64,000 bases of DNA from Candidatus Altimarinota bacterium (GTDB taxonomy: Bacteria; Patescibacteriota; Gracilibacteria; BD1-5; UBA2023): contig JABFSX010000003.1 of assembly GCA_013268835.1 (NCBI GenBank), forward strand, positions 62,001 through 126,000, given 5' to 3'. The notes under the pieces were generated by a model. It had not been told where the DNA came from. It saw only the letters and a list, made by a program, of their open reading frames with translations, and made no database searches. Position numbers and translations under genes: made by a program. Below, piece by piece: positions 1 through 12,016 of the stretch. The stretch's first letter is position 1; the number at the start of each line of letters is the position of its first letter.

Positions 1-569
1 TTACCTATAAAATAAATAATTTTTTTGCCTCAAAGGTAAAAGAAAAAGCAGCTCCAGAAAAAGAAAAAAAAGATGTAAATTCTTTTATTTATTTTAAAAA
101 TAAAAGAGAACTTGATACATATAAGAAAAAACTAGGTATTACCGATATGGATATTGTAAAGGCTATTTTTACACTTCAATTTTCTCAATTTAAAAAACTT
201 TTTCTTAAAAGAAAACTCATCTCTCAAAATATAGAAATTATTAATAATCGACTTAATAATCGGGTAGTTTCTTATACGAAGATGATTCACGGATTTGAAT
301 ATTATGTTAATAATTTTGTTAAGACAATAGAGCTTATAGTAAGTGTGCTTACATATGCAATATTCTTTTATACTATCGCACTTATTATTCTTCATACACT
401 TAATAATTTGAATATATTTTCAAGTCAAATTAATGATAAAACGATTCTTTTTGTTACCATAACAAGCATTATTGCCTTTTTATTAACATATATACGAGGG
501 GTTATAAGTGCTATTATTCTTATTCCATCGATTGCAATAATCATATTCTTTATTTCTATCAATTTTTAA
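1..569 (+). CDS. Membrane protein, C-terminal part (5' end outside window)
   Basis: The frame is open from position 3 and ends with TAA at 567-569, so the gene begins before the window. The visible part starts with a lysine/glutamate-rich stretch, continues with a basic segment, and ends with at least three hydrophobic segments (about nt 330-400, 430-500 and 505-565) that look membrane spanning. I recognise no family. The next membrane protein gene starts 3 bases after the stop, so the two are probably co-transcribed. Real coding is likely; function is unknown. Confidence 0.6.
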   Translation, partial: TYKINNFFASKVKEKAAPEKEKKDVNSFIYFKNKRELDTYKKKLGITDMDIVKAIFTLQFSQFKKLFLKRKLISQNIEIINNRLNNRVVSYTKMIHGFEYYVNNFVKTIELIVSVLTYAIFFYTIALIILHTLNNLNIFSSQINDKTILFVTITSIIAFLLTYIRGVISAIILIPSIAIIIFFISINF

Positions 570-572
570 TCC

Positions 573-1751
573 ATGTATCTCTTACTCATAGGAGTTCATG
601 CTGTATTTTTTTTTATTGCTTACCTCCTCTCTAGTGTAGTATTACAATGAGTTTTTGTATTATTTCTTATTTTTTTTCTCCTATATTTTTCTCCTATATT
701 TTTCTCAAAAGGAGAAACGCTAAAAAAAACAGATCAAAAGATTCTTGATATAAATATTTCTCCAAAAAAATCAATTATTATACCACTTATTCTTACGTAT
801 GCGGGTATTTATATTCTTGCTTTTACGGTAACACGGGATTTTTGAGATAATTTTAATCTCCATCTCTATATTCTTTTGTTTATATTTTTTATTTTTGCAG
901 GATATATACTTACATTTGATTGGAATACATTATTTTTTCGTGACGCATTTCGATTTCATCTTATCTGTAGTTATATTACTATATTTATTCAATTAGTGTA
1001 TTTCTTTGTTTTTTCATGAGAAATTAACTATATTCATATCATATTTTCATTGGTTACGCTTGGCTTTTCAACATTCTTTTTTACATATTTTATAGATGAA
1101 AATGTAAATATATTTCTCGCTTTTGTATTATCAATACTTATAACTACTGATACCTGTATTGTATTTTTATTTTGAAATCTTCATATTTTTACACTTTTAG
1201 GACTTACTAGTCTTGTGAGTATTTTTTTGTTTGAGTATACTCCAAAGATATCACTGTTTTTAAAATTTTTAGAGCCAACTCGAGTGCTTTTACTTACTAT
1301 TTTACTATGAATTGCAATTGTATTTATGTTTTCTCCATTGATTTCATATTTTCAATTCGTTTGGTTTCTTCCTATTATTACAGGATTTTTATTTTCTATT
1401 CATATTCGATATTCGAATTATATATCCTATTCAATAGGAATTATTACACTTTTTTTCTTATATAGTTATTTATTTTTCCCGTTATTGATTTCTCCAGATT
1501 TGATATCAAGCTTACTTTTTATATTCTTTTTTTCTCTTTGTATTATTGGAAATACATATTTTTGGGAGGAACGATATCCATATGATTTTTCTATACTTCA
1601 TTATTCAAGTATAGGATTTAGTGCCTTCACTCTTTTTTATTCATTGATTTTTATTGCCTGGTGAGCTGGATTAACTTTATTTCTTGCTTGTTCATTATTC
1701 CTTTTTGCGATTTTATTTCTTCTTTCTTATTTCAGATTTCAATATCGATAA
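573..1751 (+). CDS. Polytopic membrane protein, unknown function
   Basis: A 392-residue frame from ATG to TAA with six in-frame TGAs read as Gly (for example after VVLQ and before EINY). It is almost entirely Phe/Ile/Leu-rich, with roughly ten or more predicted transmembrane segments and only short polar loops. I see no catalytic motif, so enzyme versus transporter cannot be decided. It begins 3 bases after the preceding membrane protein and ends 27 bases before pepN. Under the standard code only its last third would be seen, which would wrongly suggest a small protein. Confidence 0.65.
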
Positions 1752-1778
1752 TAAGTTCTTAACTTATACTTCCCCTCA

Positions 1779-4397
1779 ATGCATACCGAAGAAAAATTCT
1801 TGAGTAATTATATTCCTCCTTCTTATTCCATTCAATCTTGTTATCTTATATTTGCACTCTGAGAAGAATTTACTCAAGTTGAAAACTTTTTAACATTTCA
1901 AAAAAATACAGATTCCAATGCCGAGCTTATGCTCGATGGGGTTGATTTGGAACTTTTGAACATTTCACTCGATGGTAAAAAACTTGAGAGTAGTGAATAT
2001 ATTCTTACAAAAGAATCACTGACACTTCGTGATCTTCCAGAAGTATTCGATCTTCATATTGTGACGAAAATTTTTCCTGAGAAGAACACCGCCCTGGAAT
2101 GACTCTATAAGGCAGCAGGAATCTATTGTACACAGAATGAGCCAGAAGGTTTTAGAAAAATTACCTATTTTCTTGATCGTCCTGATTGTATGACAATCTT
2201 CACAACGAAAATCATTGCTTCAAAAAAATATCCAATACTTCTCTCAAATGGTAATCTTATAGAATTTGGCGATATTGATAATGAAACACATTACACTATA
2301 TGGAATGATCCTTTTAAGAAGCCATCCTATCTTTTTGCTCTTGTAGCGGGTGATCTGGGGAAAATATCTGACAAATTCGTTACTATGAGTGGTAAAGTGG
2401 TGGATTTGCATATTTTTTCTGAACATGGAAATGAGAAAAAGTGTCTCCACGCAATGGAATCACTCAAAAAATCAATGAAATGGGATGAGGATACGTATGG
2501 TCGAGAATATGATCTCGATGTATTTCATATTGTTGCGGTTGATAGCTTCAATATGGGAGCGATGGAGAATAAGAGTCTCAATGTGTTCAATACTATCTAC
2601 GTACTTGCCGACCTAGAAACTGCTACAGATAAGGATTTTCTTGGTATTGAGAGTGTGATTGGACATGAATATTTCCATAATTGGACAGGGAATCGTATTA
2701 CGTGTCGAAACTGGTTTCAGCTCACTCTCAAAGAAGGGTTGACGGTATTTCGTGATCATGATTTCTCTGGGGATATGAATTCTCGTGACACCATGCGAAT
2801 CGAGGATATTCGTGATCTTCGTGAATTCCAATTTCCAGAAGATGCAGGACCAACAGCACATCCTATCCAACCTGCTTCGTACAAGGAGATGAACAATTTT
2901 TATACTGCAACGGTGTATGAAAAAGGTTCTGAAGTGATACGTATGATGGCTACCCTGCTTGGAAAAGAGAAGTTTCGAAAGGCAATGGATCTCTATTTTG
3001 AGACATTTGATGGACAAGCAGTGACAACTCAGGATTTTGTTTGGGCGATGGCAACTGCTGGAAATATAGATCTGACACAATTCGAAGAAACTTGGTATCA
3101 TCAAGAGCGTACTCCAGGAATCAAGGTTTCAGGAATATATAATGAAGAAAAACAAACCTATACCCTTCATTGTGATCAAATTATAGAGAAAAATACTCGT
3201 GGAGAAGAACAAAAACCATTTTTTTACCCATTTCGTATTGCATTATTTCATACAAATGGAACAGAGTTCCCTCTTGTACTTAGTCAAAAATATAATCAGA
3301 GTCGTATTTCTGATGGTGTTCTTATTATTTCTGAGGTGAGTGAATCATTTGTTTTTGAAAATATTGCAAGCGAACCGAAGATTTCATTGAATCGTGGATT
3401 TTCAGCACCAATAAAGGTATTTTTTGATGATATTGATCCTGAATTTATCATTCAAAATGAAACTGATGGTTTTGCTCGATTTGAGGCAATGGAGCAGTAT
3501 ACGAGTTCCGTGTTTCAGGATATTATCAATGGGAAATGAGTTTCTAAGTCGTATCTTGCCCTCTATGGTACTTTACTCGAAAAAGTAGATGATGCCCTGT
3601 ATCAGTCAATTTTGGTGCGAATACCAACACTCAATACCCTTTCAGGAATGTATAGTGATCCAATTGATTTTGAGGTACTCTCTGGTGCTCGTAAGACGCT
3701 TCTGGAGGTTATATTGAGTCAGTATGAGGAAAAAATAGTAAAACTCTATAAAGAGCTAATTTCGATGCTTCCTGAGGATGAATGAATCACCGCTTTTGAG
3801 ATAGGGATTCGATCCTATATCAATAGTCTTCTTGATATTCTCTCATCTTCAAAGAATACAGAGAATATGGTGACTCTTGCTGAAACTCAATACAGGAACT
3901 CTCGAACTATGACCCTTCAGCTTTCGGCTCTGGTGCTACTCGATCAATATAGTGAAGATCGACATCCATATATTCAAAAATTTATCGATACCTATAAGGA
4001 GAATCCTCTTGTAATGATGAAATATCTTACGTTGGTTGGAAATTCTACGAATAGTCGAGTGGTCGAAAACATCAAAAATATTCAGGTGTCATCATTTTAT
4101 CAAGAAAAACTTCCGAATCATGCGAAAGCACTTTTTGGAACTTTTTCCAGAAATCTTGAATTTTTCCATAAAAAAGATGGTTCAGGATATGGATTACTTT
4201 CTGATTTTATTCTTGCTATTGATATAGTCAATCCACATACAGCAGCAAGAATGGTTGGGGCATTCAAGTTATATCCAAAACTTTCAGAAGAATGTCAGAA
4301 TATTATGCGACCCTACCTTGAAAAAATATATACCAAAGAATGACTTTCCAAGAATACAGAAGAAATCGTGGAGAAGATTTTACACTATAAATCATAG
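1779..4397 (+). CDS. pepN: Aminopeptidase N (M1 family zinc metallopeptidase)
   Basis: A cytosolic exopeptidase that removes N-terminal residues from peptides. The frame gives 872 residues, the usual length of bacterial PepN (about 870). The exopeptidase motif GAMEN is at residues 260-264. The zinc site HEYFH is at 296-300, with the third ligand Glu319 in the LKEG context, so H296, H300 and E319 ligate zinc and E297 is the catalytic base. The C-terminal half matches the PepN helical domain in size. In-frame TGAs read as Gly. The ATG at 1779 gives the full N-terminal beta domain; no upstream Shine-Dalgarno is visible, only a CU-rich tract. In CPR cells with few biosynthetic pathways it probably helps recycle imported peptides (inference). 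Confidence 0.95.
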
Positions 4398-4400
4398 TAT

Positions 4401-5021
4401 ATGAGATCATTTTTTATAGCTCTGATGAGTATATTTTTTGATATGTCGAAAGATGGCGAAGCTCAAAAAGATATATTCGTTCCACAAGATCTCACAGAAC
4501 ACTATAAAAAAGAAATCAATAATTTTCAATTGGACGGAGTATATATCGGGGCTCACTATACTGATGTACGAGATTCTATCGAAGCATACAAGTATCGATC
4601 AGATCGACAATATGCATGAGGATATGTCGATATATTGGCGAAAGTTGTCGAAAAATATGTCGAAAATAATAACAATGATCCTCTTATGGTAGCCGTTCCA
4701 ATGCACTGGAGTCGGTATATGATACGATGATTCAATCATATTGATTTTCTCGTGACAAGATTGTCAGATAAACTAAGTATACCATATGAAAAACCCTTGC
4801 AGGCAAATTTTACTCACAGACAATCAAAACTCTCAAAAGTAAAACGAATGCAAAATAGAGACCATGCTTTTAAGATCAAGAATTGAAAGTCTCTTCCTGA
4901 AACAGTAATACTCGTCGATGACATCATATCGACAGGATCGACGGTAAATGCTTGTGCTAAGATCCTCAAAGAGTCAGGAGTCAAAAAAGTATATTGAGTA
5001 TTCATTGCTTCAAATCAATAG
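4401..5021 (+). CDS. comF: ComF-family phosphoribosyltransferase-like protein
   Basis: A 206-residue protein with the ComF pattern: a VPMHW...RGFNH block near residues 98-112, the QSKLSKVKRMQNR block, and the PRPP-binding loop VILVDDIISTGST around residues 170-182. Two TGAs encode Gly in RGFNH and in the segment before the PRPP loop. In other bacteria ComF is needed for DNA uptake during transformation. Most ComF proteins carry an N-terminal zinc ribbon; no Cys pairs are seen here, so that module is missing. It starts 3 bases after pepN, implying one transcript. comM and pilin genes elsewhere in the window fit a DNA-uptake role, but that is inference. Confidence 0.85.
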
Positions 5022-5145
5022 TTTAAACTACTATAATTGTATCTCATTTTTCATTGGGATATTTTTATATTTTATTTTTTAAGAAATTATTGTAATAAAA
5101 TGCCTATTGGATAGAATAGAAGGATTGTATTTTTATCTTGCTACT

Positions 5146-7977
5146 ATGTCTGAAACTATTGAGATTATCGGTGCCGAAACACATAATCTGAAGAATATCT
5201 CTGTCTCTATCCCAAAAAATACCCTTACCGTTGTGACGGGTGTCTCGGGTTCTGGGAAATCTTCCCTTGCCTTCGATACACTCTACGCTGAAGGGCAACG
5301 ACGCTATCTGGAGTCCCTTTCGACGTATGCTCGTACGATTATCTCAGATATCTCTGAGGCAACACATGTTCGAGAGATTCGTGGACTCTCCCCTACTATT
5401 GCAATCCATCAGAAAACCGTTTCAAATAACCCACGTTCCACGGTTGGAACCATCACAGAGATCTATGACTTTTATCGACTCCTTTTTACGAGTATCGGTA
5501 CGCCGTATTGTATTAATCATCCAAATATTCCACTCAAAAAAGATAGTCTAAAGAATATTGTGGAGTATGTTTCTAAGTTTCAGGAGTGAGATCGATTCCA
5601 TATCCTTACTCCCCTTCCTTGTGATGAGAATGATATGAATATTGATTATATAGCAAAAAAAGTCACTGATATGGGGTTTGTTCGTTTTCAGATTGGTGAC
5701 ACAGCTTATTCTGTTGCAGATGAGCTCGATATTTCCCTTTCGGAAAAAGATACTGTATATATCGTGGTAGATCGTCTGATTAAAAAAATTGATGAGAATT
5801 TTGATACTCGTGTGGTCGACTCTCTTCGTATCGCTCTTGAAAAATGAAATGGAAGAGTTTCTCTCTATGTATGAGATACATATGTTCACTTTTCTCTCCA
5901 TGCTTCTTGTCCGGTTTGTGATTATCAGATAGAGGATCTTTCTATTTCCAATTTTTCATTCAATTCGCATCGAGGAGCTTGTCCAAGTTGTCATGGTCTT
6001 GGTTCATCGACAACGTTTCTTGAGGTTGATATCACGAAGCCAGAACTGACTCTTGCAGAAGGATGTCTTCTTCCTTGGCAAGCACATCCTTATTATACCC
6101 TTCTTCTTGAGGCAGTATGTACTCAAGAATGAATCTCCATGAATACTTCTTGGTCACTTCTGAAGGAAAAAGATAGAAAAAAAATCCTGTATGGAGTTCC
6201 AGGATCATTTGAACTCAGTTATCTTGGTAAGGGAAATGATGGAAAAACTCATAAGGCGAAATATGAAGGACTCATTCCGAATCTTGAGCGTCGATATACA
6301 GAGGCAGATAGTGCTCATGATGCGTACTTCAAGAGAATTGCAAACTTCGCCACAGAACAAGTATGTCGAACTTGTGAATGATACCGTCTCCAGAAAGCAT
6401 ATCTCAGTATAAAAATTTGAGATAAAAATATTGGCGAACTTGCGTCATTTAGTGTCGAAAAATCACTGAATTTTTTCAAAAATATAGTTCTATCTAAAAC
6501 AGAAGAACATATCTCAAAACCAATTCTCAAGAATATTATTGAACGACTTGAATTCCTCTCAGGGGTTGGACTCGAATATATGACTCTTGCTCGTCGAGCT
6601 GGAACACTCTCAGGTGGTGAATCTCAGAGAATCCGTCTCGCTACTCAGATTGGTACACGACTGGAAGGGATTATCTATGTGCTCGATGAACCATCAATAG
6701 GTCTCCATCCACGAGATAATGATATGCTGATTGCCAATCTCAAGCGGCTTGCAGCTATCGGTAATACGGTCGTGGTTGTCGAACATGACGAAGATATTAT
6801 GAGAGAGAGTGATTATATTATCGATATCGGTCCTGGTGCTGGGGTTCATGGTGGTGAAGTACTCTTTTCTGGAAAGTATGAGGATCTCTTGAATTCATCA
6901 ACACAAACAGCAGAATATCTCTCGATGAGAAAATCTATCGTTCGAAGAAATCCTGTAACCAAGAGTCCAAAAAAATTCATCGAAATATATGGAGCGGTCG
7001 AAAATAATCTCAAAAATATCAATGTCAGAATCCCACTCGAATGTATGACGGTAGTGACAGGGGTTTCTGGTGGAGGAAAATCATCGCTCATTATCGATAT
7101 TCTCTCGAACTATCTCATGAATTTTTTCTATCCGAGTAGTCGTCAGATAGGTCGACATGATCGTGTCGAATGAGTGTCGAACATCGACAAAGTAATTATA
7201 ATAGATCAGTCCCCTATTGGAAAAACGCCACATTCTAATATCGCCACATATACTGGACTCTTTACCTATGTTCGTGAAGTTTTTGCAGCATCACTCGATG
7301 CTCAGAAGCGAGGTTTTGGTCCTGGAAGATTTTCATTCAATACGAAGTGAGGTCGTTGTGAAATCTGTGAAGGAAGTGGTACGAAGAAAATCGAGATGCA
7401 TTTTCTCCCAGATGTCTATGTCGAATGTGAGTCGTGTGGTGGAAGCAGGTATAACAATGAGACCCTTCAGGTACAATTTAAGGGAAAGAATATCTCAGAA
7501 GTTCTCGACATGACGATCGAAGATGCAAGTGCATTTTTCGTGAGTTTTCCTCGAATCAAGCGAGTTCTCGATGTTCTCATTGATGTCGGACTCGGATATA
7601 TCACCCTCGGGCAATCGGCTCCGACACTCTCAGGAGGGGAGTCACAGCGTATCAAGCTCGCATTCGATCTTGCCAAGAGGTCGACAGGACAGACACTCTA
7701 TATTCTCGATGAGCCGACGACAGGTCTTCATTTCTCTGATGTACAGAAGCTTCTCGACATCCTCGATCGTCTCGTAGAGAAAGGGAACTCAGTACTCGTG
7801 ATCGAACATAATCTCGACATCATTGCCAATGCGGATGCTATTATCGATATTGGTCCTGAAGGTGGTGATAAGTGAGGAAATCTTGTCTTCGCTGGTCCTC
7901 GGGATAAGATTCTCAACGTTGAGAATAGTTATACAGCGAAGGCACTCAAGAAATATCTGGAGAAAAGAGGGAAGTAG
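5146..7977 (+). CDS. uvrA: UvrABC excinuclease ATPase subunit A
   Basis: Damage-recognition subunit of nucleotide excision repair. The frame gives 943 residues, normal for UvrA (about 940). There are two ABC ATPase modules: Walker A GVSGSGKS at residues 32-39 and a second near Lys645, each followed by LSGGESQRI and a D-loop Walker B ([18 protein letters not shown]). Zinc-finger Cys pairs are visible (CPVC...CPSC in module I; CEIC...CESC in module II). About eight TGAs act as Gly. The ATG at 5146 was chosen because it directly precedes the conserved NLKNI start; a TTG at 5107 would add 13 poorly conserved residues. A bidirectional terminator follows. Confidence 0.97.
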
Positions 7978-7995
7978 TTGATTAGTTTTTAATAT

Positions 7996-8027
7996 AAAAA
8001 AAAGATCCAATTTTGGATCTTTTTTTT
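7996..8027. terminator. Bidirectional intrinsic terminator (uvrA / secreted protein)
   Basis: A-tract, perfect stem AAGATCCAA/TTGGATCTT with a 2-nt loop, and a T-tract. It sits between two convergent genes and can serve both strands. Confidence 0.85.
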
Positions 8028-8044
8028 ATTCGAGAAAGAATCAA

Positions 8045-8818
8045 TTATTTGATTCGATTTGCTCGCTTTGTCATAGTGAGATCAGCTTTCTCGAGTTTTT
8101 TGAGAAGATCCTGGTCGTCATCTCCAACATAAGCAGAGATATCACCGAAGAATGCTGCACGATTCGCAAGGATCTTTGCTACGATTGGCGCTGTGTCAGT
8201 TCCGAGCTTACGAGCACTCATGAGTTCTTTCTTGAGTGATGCAAGTTCTTTCTTGGCTTCAGTAGCAGTAGCTACAACATCCTTCCATTCTTCTTCTGTG
8301 AGCTCAGCACTAAGAAGTGGATCAATCTTGGTGAGTTCTGCCATCACTCGCATAGCCTTGCTCTTGATAGAACCATTAATCATTTTCTTAGATCCATAGT
8401 AGAGACGTCCACCCTTTACCTCAATATCTACATTATTGACAGTGAGTTTACCAGTTACACGGAGTTTCCCTGTAACAACAAAGCTATCCGCATTGCTCAC
8501 CGTCATATCTCCATAAACATAGAGGGTATCAGAGATAGTCACCACATCAGTATTATTGATTACAAGATTACCAGAATGAGTTGTAGGAGTATCGATAACA
8601 TACTCATCTTGATTACTAATTCCATCTTCATCTGAACCATTATCAGAATCGAGCATAGAGTTCATATCGTACATATCAGAATTGAGTCCTGAGAGTGAGC
8701 TCATAGAACTTGAACCGTTCGTCATGCCACTACCATCCTGAGTCATAGCTGCAAAAGCAGAAGTATTGAGTGCAAGGATAGTAACACATGCAACTCCAAG
8801 AGAATTCTTTATAGTCAT
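8045..8818 (-). CDS. Secreted protein with repeated strand-rich core
   Basis: A 257-residue protein with a clear Sec signal peptide (basic start MTIKN, hydrophobic core, cleavage likely after AFA near residue 23). The mature protein has an acidic Ser/Met/Asp/Asn-rich linker. A core at about residues 78-150 then repeats short units of the VINNTDVV/VSNADSFVV/VNNVDIEV type, suggesting a right-handed beta-helix. The C-terminal 110 residues look helical and Lys-rich. No TGA codons are used, unusual for its size here and compatible with strong expression. I recognise no family. Confidence 0.7.
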   Translation of the reverse strand: MTIKNSLGVACVTILALNTSAFAAMTQDGSGMTNGSSSMSSLSGLNSDMYDMNSMLDSDNGSDEDGISNQDEYVIDTPTTHSGNLVINNTDVVTISDTLYVYGDMTVSNADSFVVTGKLRVTGKLTVNNVDIEVKGGRLYYGSKKMINGSIKSKAMRVMAELTKIDPLLSAELTEEEWKDVVATATEAKKELASLKKELMSARKLGTDTAPIVAKILANRAAFFGDISAYVGDDDQDLLKKLEKADLTMTKRANRIK

Positions 8819-9149
8819 AACTATAGAAAAAATTAAAAAATAATAACCTATGTGTGAATTTTACATAAGACGAACATAGGATAGTATATTTTTTTAAAAA
8901 AGTCAAATATCTGATATATGAACTTTATTTCGCCAGATTTGAGCCATATTCGTCAATCATCGACAATGAGTATGTCGACCATAAAAACCTCATAAAATAG
9001 GGAACTGTGATATATACTTCAATCTAATTTCGCCAGAATATTGCCAGTATTGGTAGAGTGTCGATAGATGAGAAATGTAAAATACATTGCGAATTGTATA
9101 TAACTATATATACTTTTTAAGTGAATTTTAAATATTTATTTTTTATAGA
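8819..9149. other. Intergenic region upstream of mrr-like gene
   Basis: About 330 bases without a supported gene. It holds two copies of an 11-base word ATTTCGCCAGA at 8927-8937 and 9027-9037, exactly 100 bases apart. No hairpin terminator or RNA gene was recognised. Confidence 0.4.
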
Positions 9150-10037
9150 ATGATTCCAAAATTTAATGAAACAATGTTGCCAATCTTAAGGTTATTATGA
9201 GATAATAATGAGTATAGATTAGGTGATATGGTTGAATGATTATATTCTGAATTTAATATCACCGAAGAAGAAAAGAGAATAAAAATATCAAATGGAACAT
9301 ATAAGTTTGATAATCAAATCGGGTGGGGAAAATCTTACTTGAAACAAGCATGACTAATTTATTACCCTAAAAGGTGATATACAAAAATTACAGAAGAATG
9401 ATTAAGGGTTTTATCTGAAGGACTTTCAGAAATAACAGTTTCTTACTTAAAGAAATATGATAATTTTGTAAAATTTTTAACTCCCACTAAAAAGGAAATT
9501 GGTAATGATATTCAGATTATTTCGGATGATGAATTAACTCCTGAAGATTTAATTGAAGAAGGTTATAAGAAATTTGATTATTCACTAAAGAAAGATCTAC
9601 TCGATAAATTGTTTGAAACAAACCCATATTATTTTGAGAAGATAATTCTTATGCTCTTTAAAGAAATGTGATATTGAGACTTTATTGAGACTCCAAAATC
9701 AGGTGATGGTGGAATTGATGGGATAATCAATCAAGATACACTTGGGCTTGAGCGAATCTATACCCAAGCAAAAAGATACACAAAGTGAAATGTATGAGAA
9801 TTAGAAATAAGAAATTTTATAGGATCAATGAATGAAGTTTCAAAGGGTATTTTTGTAACGACTTCAGATTTTAGTGAATCTGCTAAAATAAAAGCAAGAG
9901 AAGCAAGACATCATAAGATTATATTAATCAATTGAGAAGATCTTGTTACTCTGATGATAAAGTACAATGTTTGAGTTCAAAAGAAGAAAATTTATGAAAT
10001 AAAAGAAGTTGATTGAGATTTCTTTATTGATGATTAA
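9150..10037 (+). CDS. mrr: Mrr-type type IV restriction endonuclease
   Basis: A 295-residue protein, close to E. coli Mrr (304), readable only when 12 in-frame TGAs are translated as Gly; the standard code leaves only fragments. The C-terminal nuclease domain shows GDGGIDG at residues 185-191, then QAK at 206-208, the PD-(D/E)XK variant D-Xn-QxK typical of Mrr. Later blocks GIFVTTSDFS and ILINGEDLV also match the family. The N-terminal half resembles the Mrr winged-helix DNA-recognition part in size. Mrr enzymes cut foreign, usually methylated, DNA. The gene stands alone with its own terminator; no methyltransferase is adjacent, consistent with a modification-dependent enzyme. Confidence 0.88.
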
Positions 10038-10042
10038 ATATA

Positions 10043-10069
10043 AAAAATCCTCCAAGTTTGGAGGATTTT
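10043..10069. terminator. Intrinsic terminator after mrr
   Basis: A-tract, stem AATCCTCC/GGAGGATT with a short loop, then T-rich sequence, 5 bases after the mrr stop. Confidence 0.8.
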
Positions 10070-10266
10070 ATAGGCTATAAACAGTAAGAACCATCTAAAA
10101 TCTTTCATTTCGAGAATTATATAAAGTAAAAGTACCGAAGGAATAGATTGAATACTAATTTTTATTGAAAGTTAGAGTATTTTAGTTTTATATTCATTTT
10201 TGAGTCTGTTAATAACAGTTCTCATGTTTTGTTAATGAAATTAGTAAACTCAATAGCAAAATCTTC

Positions 10267-10959
10267 TAAGAGAATATTTCATTCCTTTCATAAATTTCAA
10301 TCCAATCTAGTAAGTCTATGAATTTTTGGATTTCCCATCAATATTATTTCCTCCATCGGAAGAAATGGTCATTTGTGATATTCTTCATATATTCCCATAG
10401 ATTCAAAAAAACCTTTAGGGGAATCTAATCGACACTTTCATCATATGTAAATGGTTTCTCTATGTTTTGAAACGTCGTGTAATTCTGTTAATTTTTCTAT
10501 CAGTCCTATATTATTTTTCCAATATTCTTGAGTTAATGGAAAATATTTTAAGTATCAACTAATTGGATATATTCAACGTTCATTATTTCCTAAAATATTC
10601 GTAGGACATATTTTTCTTAATGATTTTTCACTTCAAATATCAATAAATATATTTTTATCAACACAATTTCAAAGAGCATTTATTGCATAAATTAAACACT
10701 CTAAAGCTGAATCCATATGAAACATTATTGCTGAGAGTTCATATTCAGGGTCTTTGGGTGCTTGGATCCACTCATGTACCGTAAAGTAATGTTTCTTAAC
10801 TCAGCCAATTCTTGAATAAAATCAGAATAATCATCCTCTAAAAGCACCAAACCAATCACCTTCATTTCCAAAGTTATAATCTTGACATGCAAGTAGAGCA
10901 ATTTTTGTATCAAGCTCGTTAAAGCTTTCAATATCAAAAGCTAATTCAAATTTACTCAT
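10267..10959 (-). CDS. Unknown protein beside mrr and trxB
   Basis: A 230-residue frame (ATG 10959, TAG 10267-10269) that needs about ten TGAs as Gly, so it is invisible under the standard code. The product looks soluble and mixed alpha/beta, with many aromatic residues and no signal peptide. Segments such as ELSAIMFHMDSALECLIYA and LTELHDVSKHRETIYI resemble helical HEPN/DinB-like bundles only vaguely, and I do not assign a family. It starts 15 bases after the trxB stop on the same strand and may be co-transcribed with trxB. The very high UGA use resembles mrr and other accessory genes rather than housekeeping neighbours. Confidence 0.6.
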
Positions 10960-10974
10960 ATTTTATTTACTAAT

Positions 10975-11898
10975 TTAGTGTCCCATTCTCAATATATCCT
11001 CATGTACTGAGTTCGCCGCAAGACACCCCTCAGCAGCACTCATAATCGTCTGTCGAAACTTGTTACTATTGGTCGTCACGTCTCATGCTGCATAGAGTCA
11101 TTTTACGGTTGTCTCTTGTCTCTTATCGACAACGATACATCCTTCCGTATCTTTCTCTGGTGAGAGATGATCGACAAGTCCAGTGTAGGGTACATTTCCT
11201 ACGGCGATGAATATCCCATCGAGAGGAAGTGTAGTTCCATCTTTGCAGAGAATAGACTTCATCCCCATCATATCTCATTGGATCTCTGCCACTTCTGTGA
11301 AGTAGTGGAATATGATATTCGAGTGTTTTTTGGCTTTTTCTACCCAGATATCCTCAGCTCGAACCTTGTCGGTTCTGACGAGGATGTGCACTTCACGAGC
11401 AATCTCGGCGAGATAGAGTGCTTCAGTGATCGCCGTATTTCCGCCACCTACGACAGCCACGGAAAGATCTCGGAAGAAGTTCCCATCACAAGTAGCACAG
11501 TAGGAGACTCCTTGTCCGATGAACTCTGCTTCGCCAGGAACGCCAAGTTTCTTGTATTGATTTCCTGTGGCGAGGATAACAGTTTTTGAGTTATAGGTAG
11601 TTCCACTGGTTGCTGTAACAGTGAAGTCATATTCGCCATTCTTCGTCACGGTTTCGACACGTTCTTGGATGATTGTCGAACCAGCAGAGCGAGCGTGGTC
11701 AGCAAAACTCTCCATAATGGATTTTCCACTATCTGATTGTACACCAGGCCAATTCTCGACACAATGGCTTGTTGCGAGAGCTCCACCAGGGAGTTCACCG
11801 ATGATAATGTTGGAGAGCTTGTATCGGCTCGCATACATACCTGCTGGGAGACCAGCACTTCCAGCGCCGATGATGATGGTGTTGTAGATCTGAGACAT
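10975..11898 (-). CDS. trxB: Thioredoxin reductase
   Basis: A flavoenzyme passing electrons from NADPH to thioredoxin. The 307-residue length fits the family (about 310-320). The FAD-binding GAGSAG is at residues 11-16, the redox-active pair is C134-A-T-C137 followed by DG, the NADPH-binding GGGNTA lies in the middle, and the C-terminal FAD motif YAAGDV contains a TGA-encoded Gly. Without recoding, the last third, including this motif, would be lost. The start follows a CU-rich tract (CTCTCTCCT) rather than a Shine-Dalgarno site. Confidence 0.95.
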
Positions 11899-12016
11899 AG
11901 GAGAGAGTTTTAGGAAATAGTAGTTGGATTCAAAAAATAAAAGAGTAAGTTTTTTAGTATTACTCTTTTATGAGAATAATTCTCATTATATGGAAAAACC
12001 TAAAAATACAAGTTTT

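Noticed and set aside
5104-5145. TTG start at 5107 for uvrA
   Set aside because: The added residues are not UvrA-like; the ATG at 5146 fits the family start.
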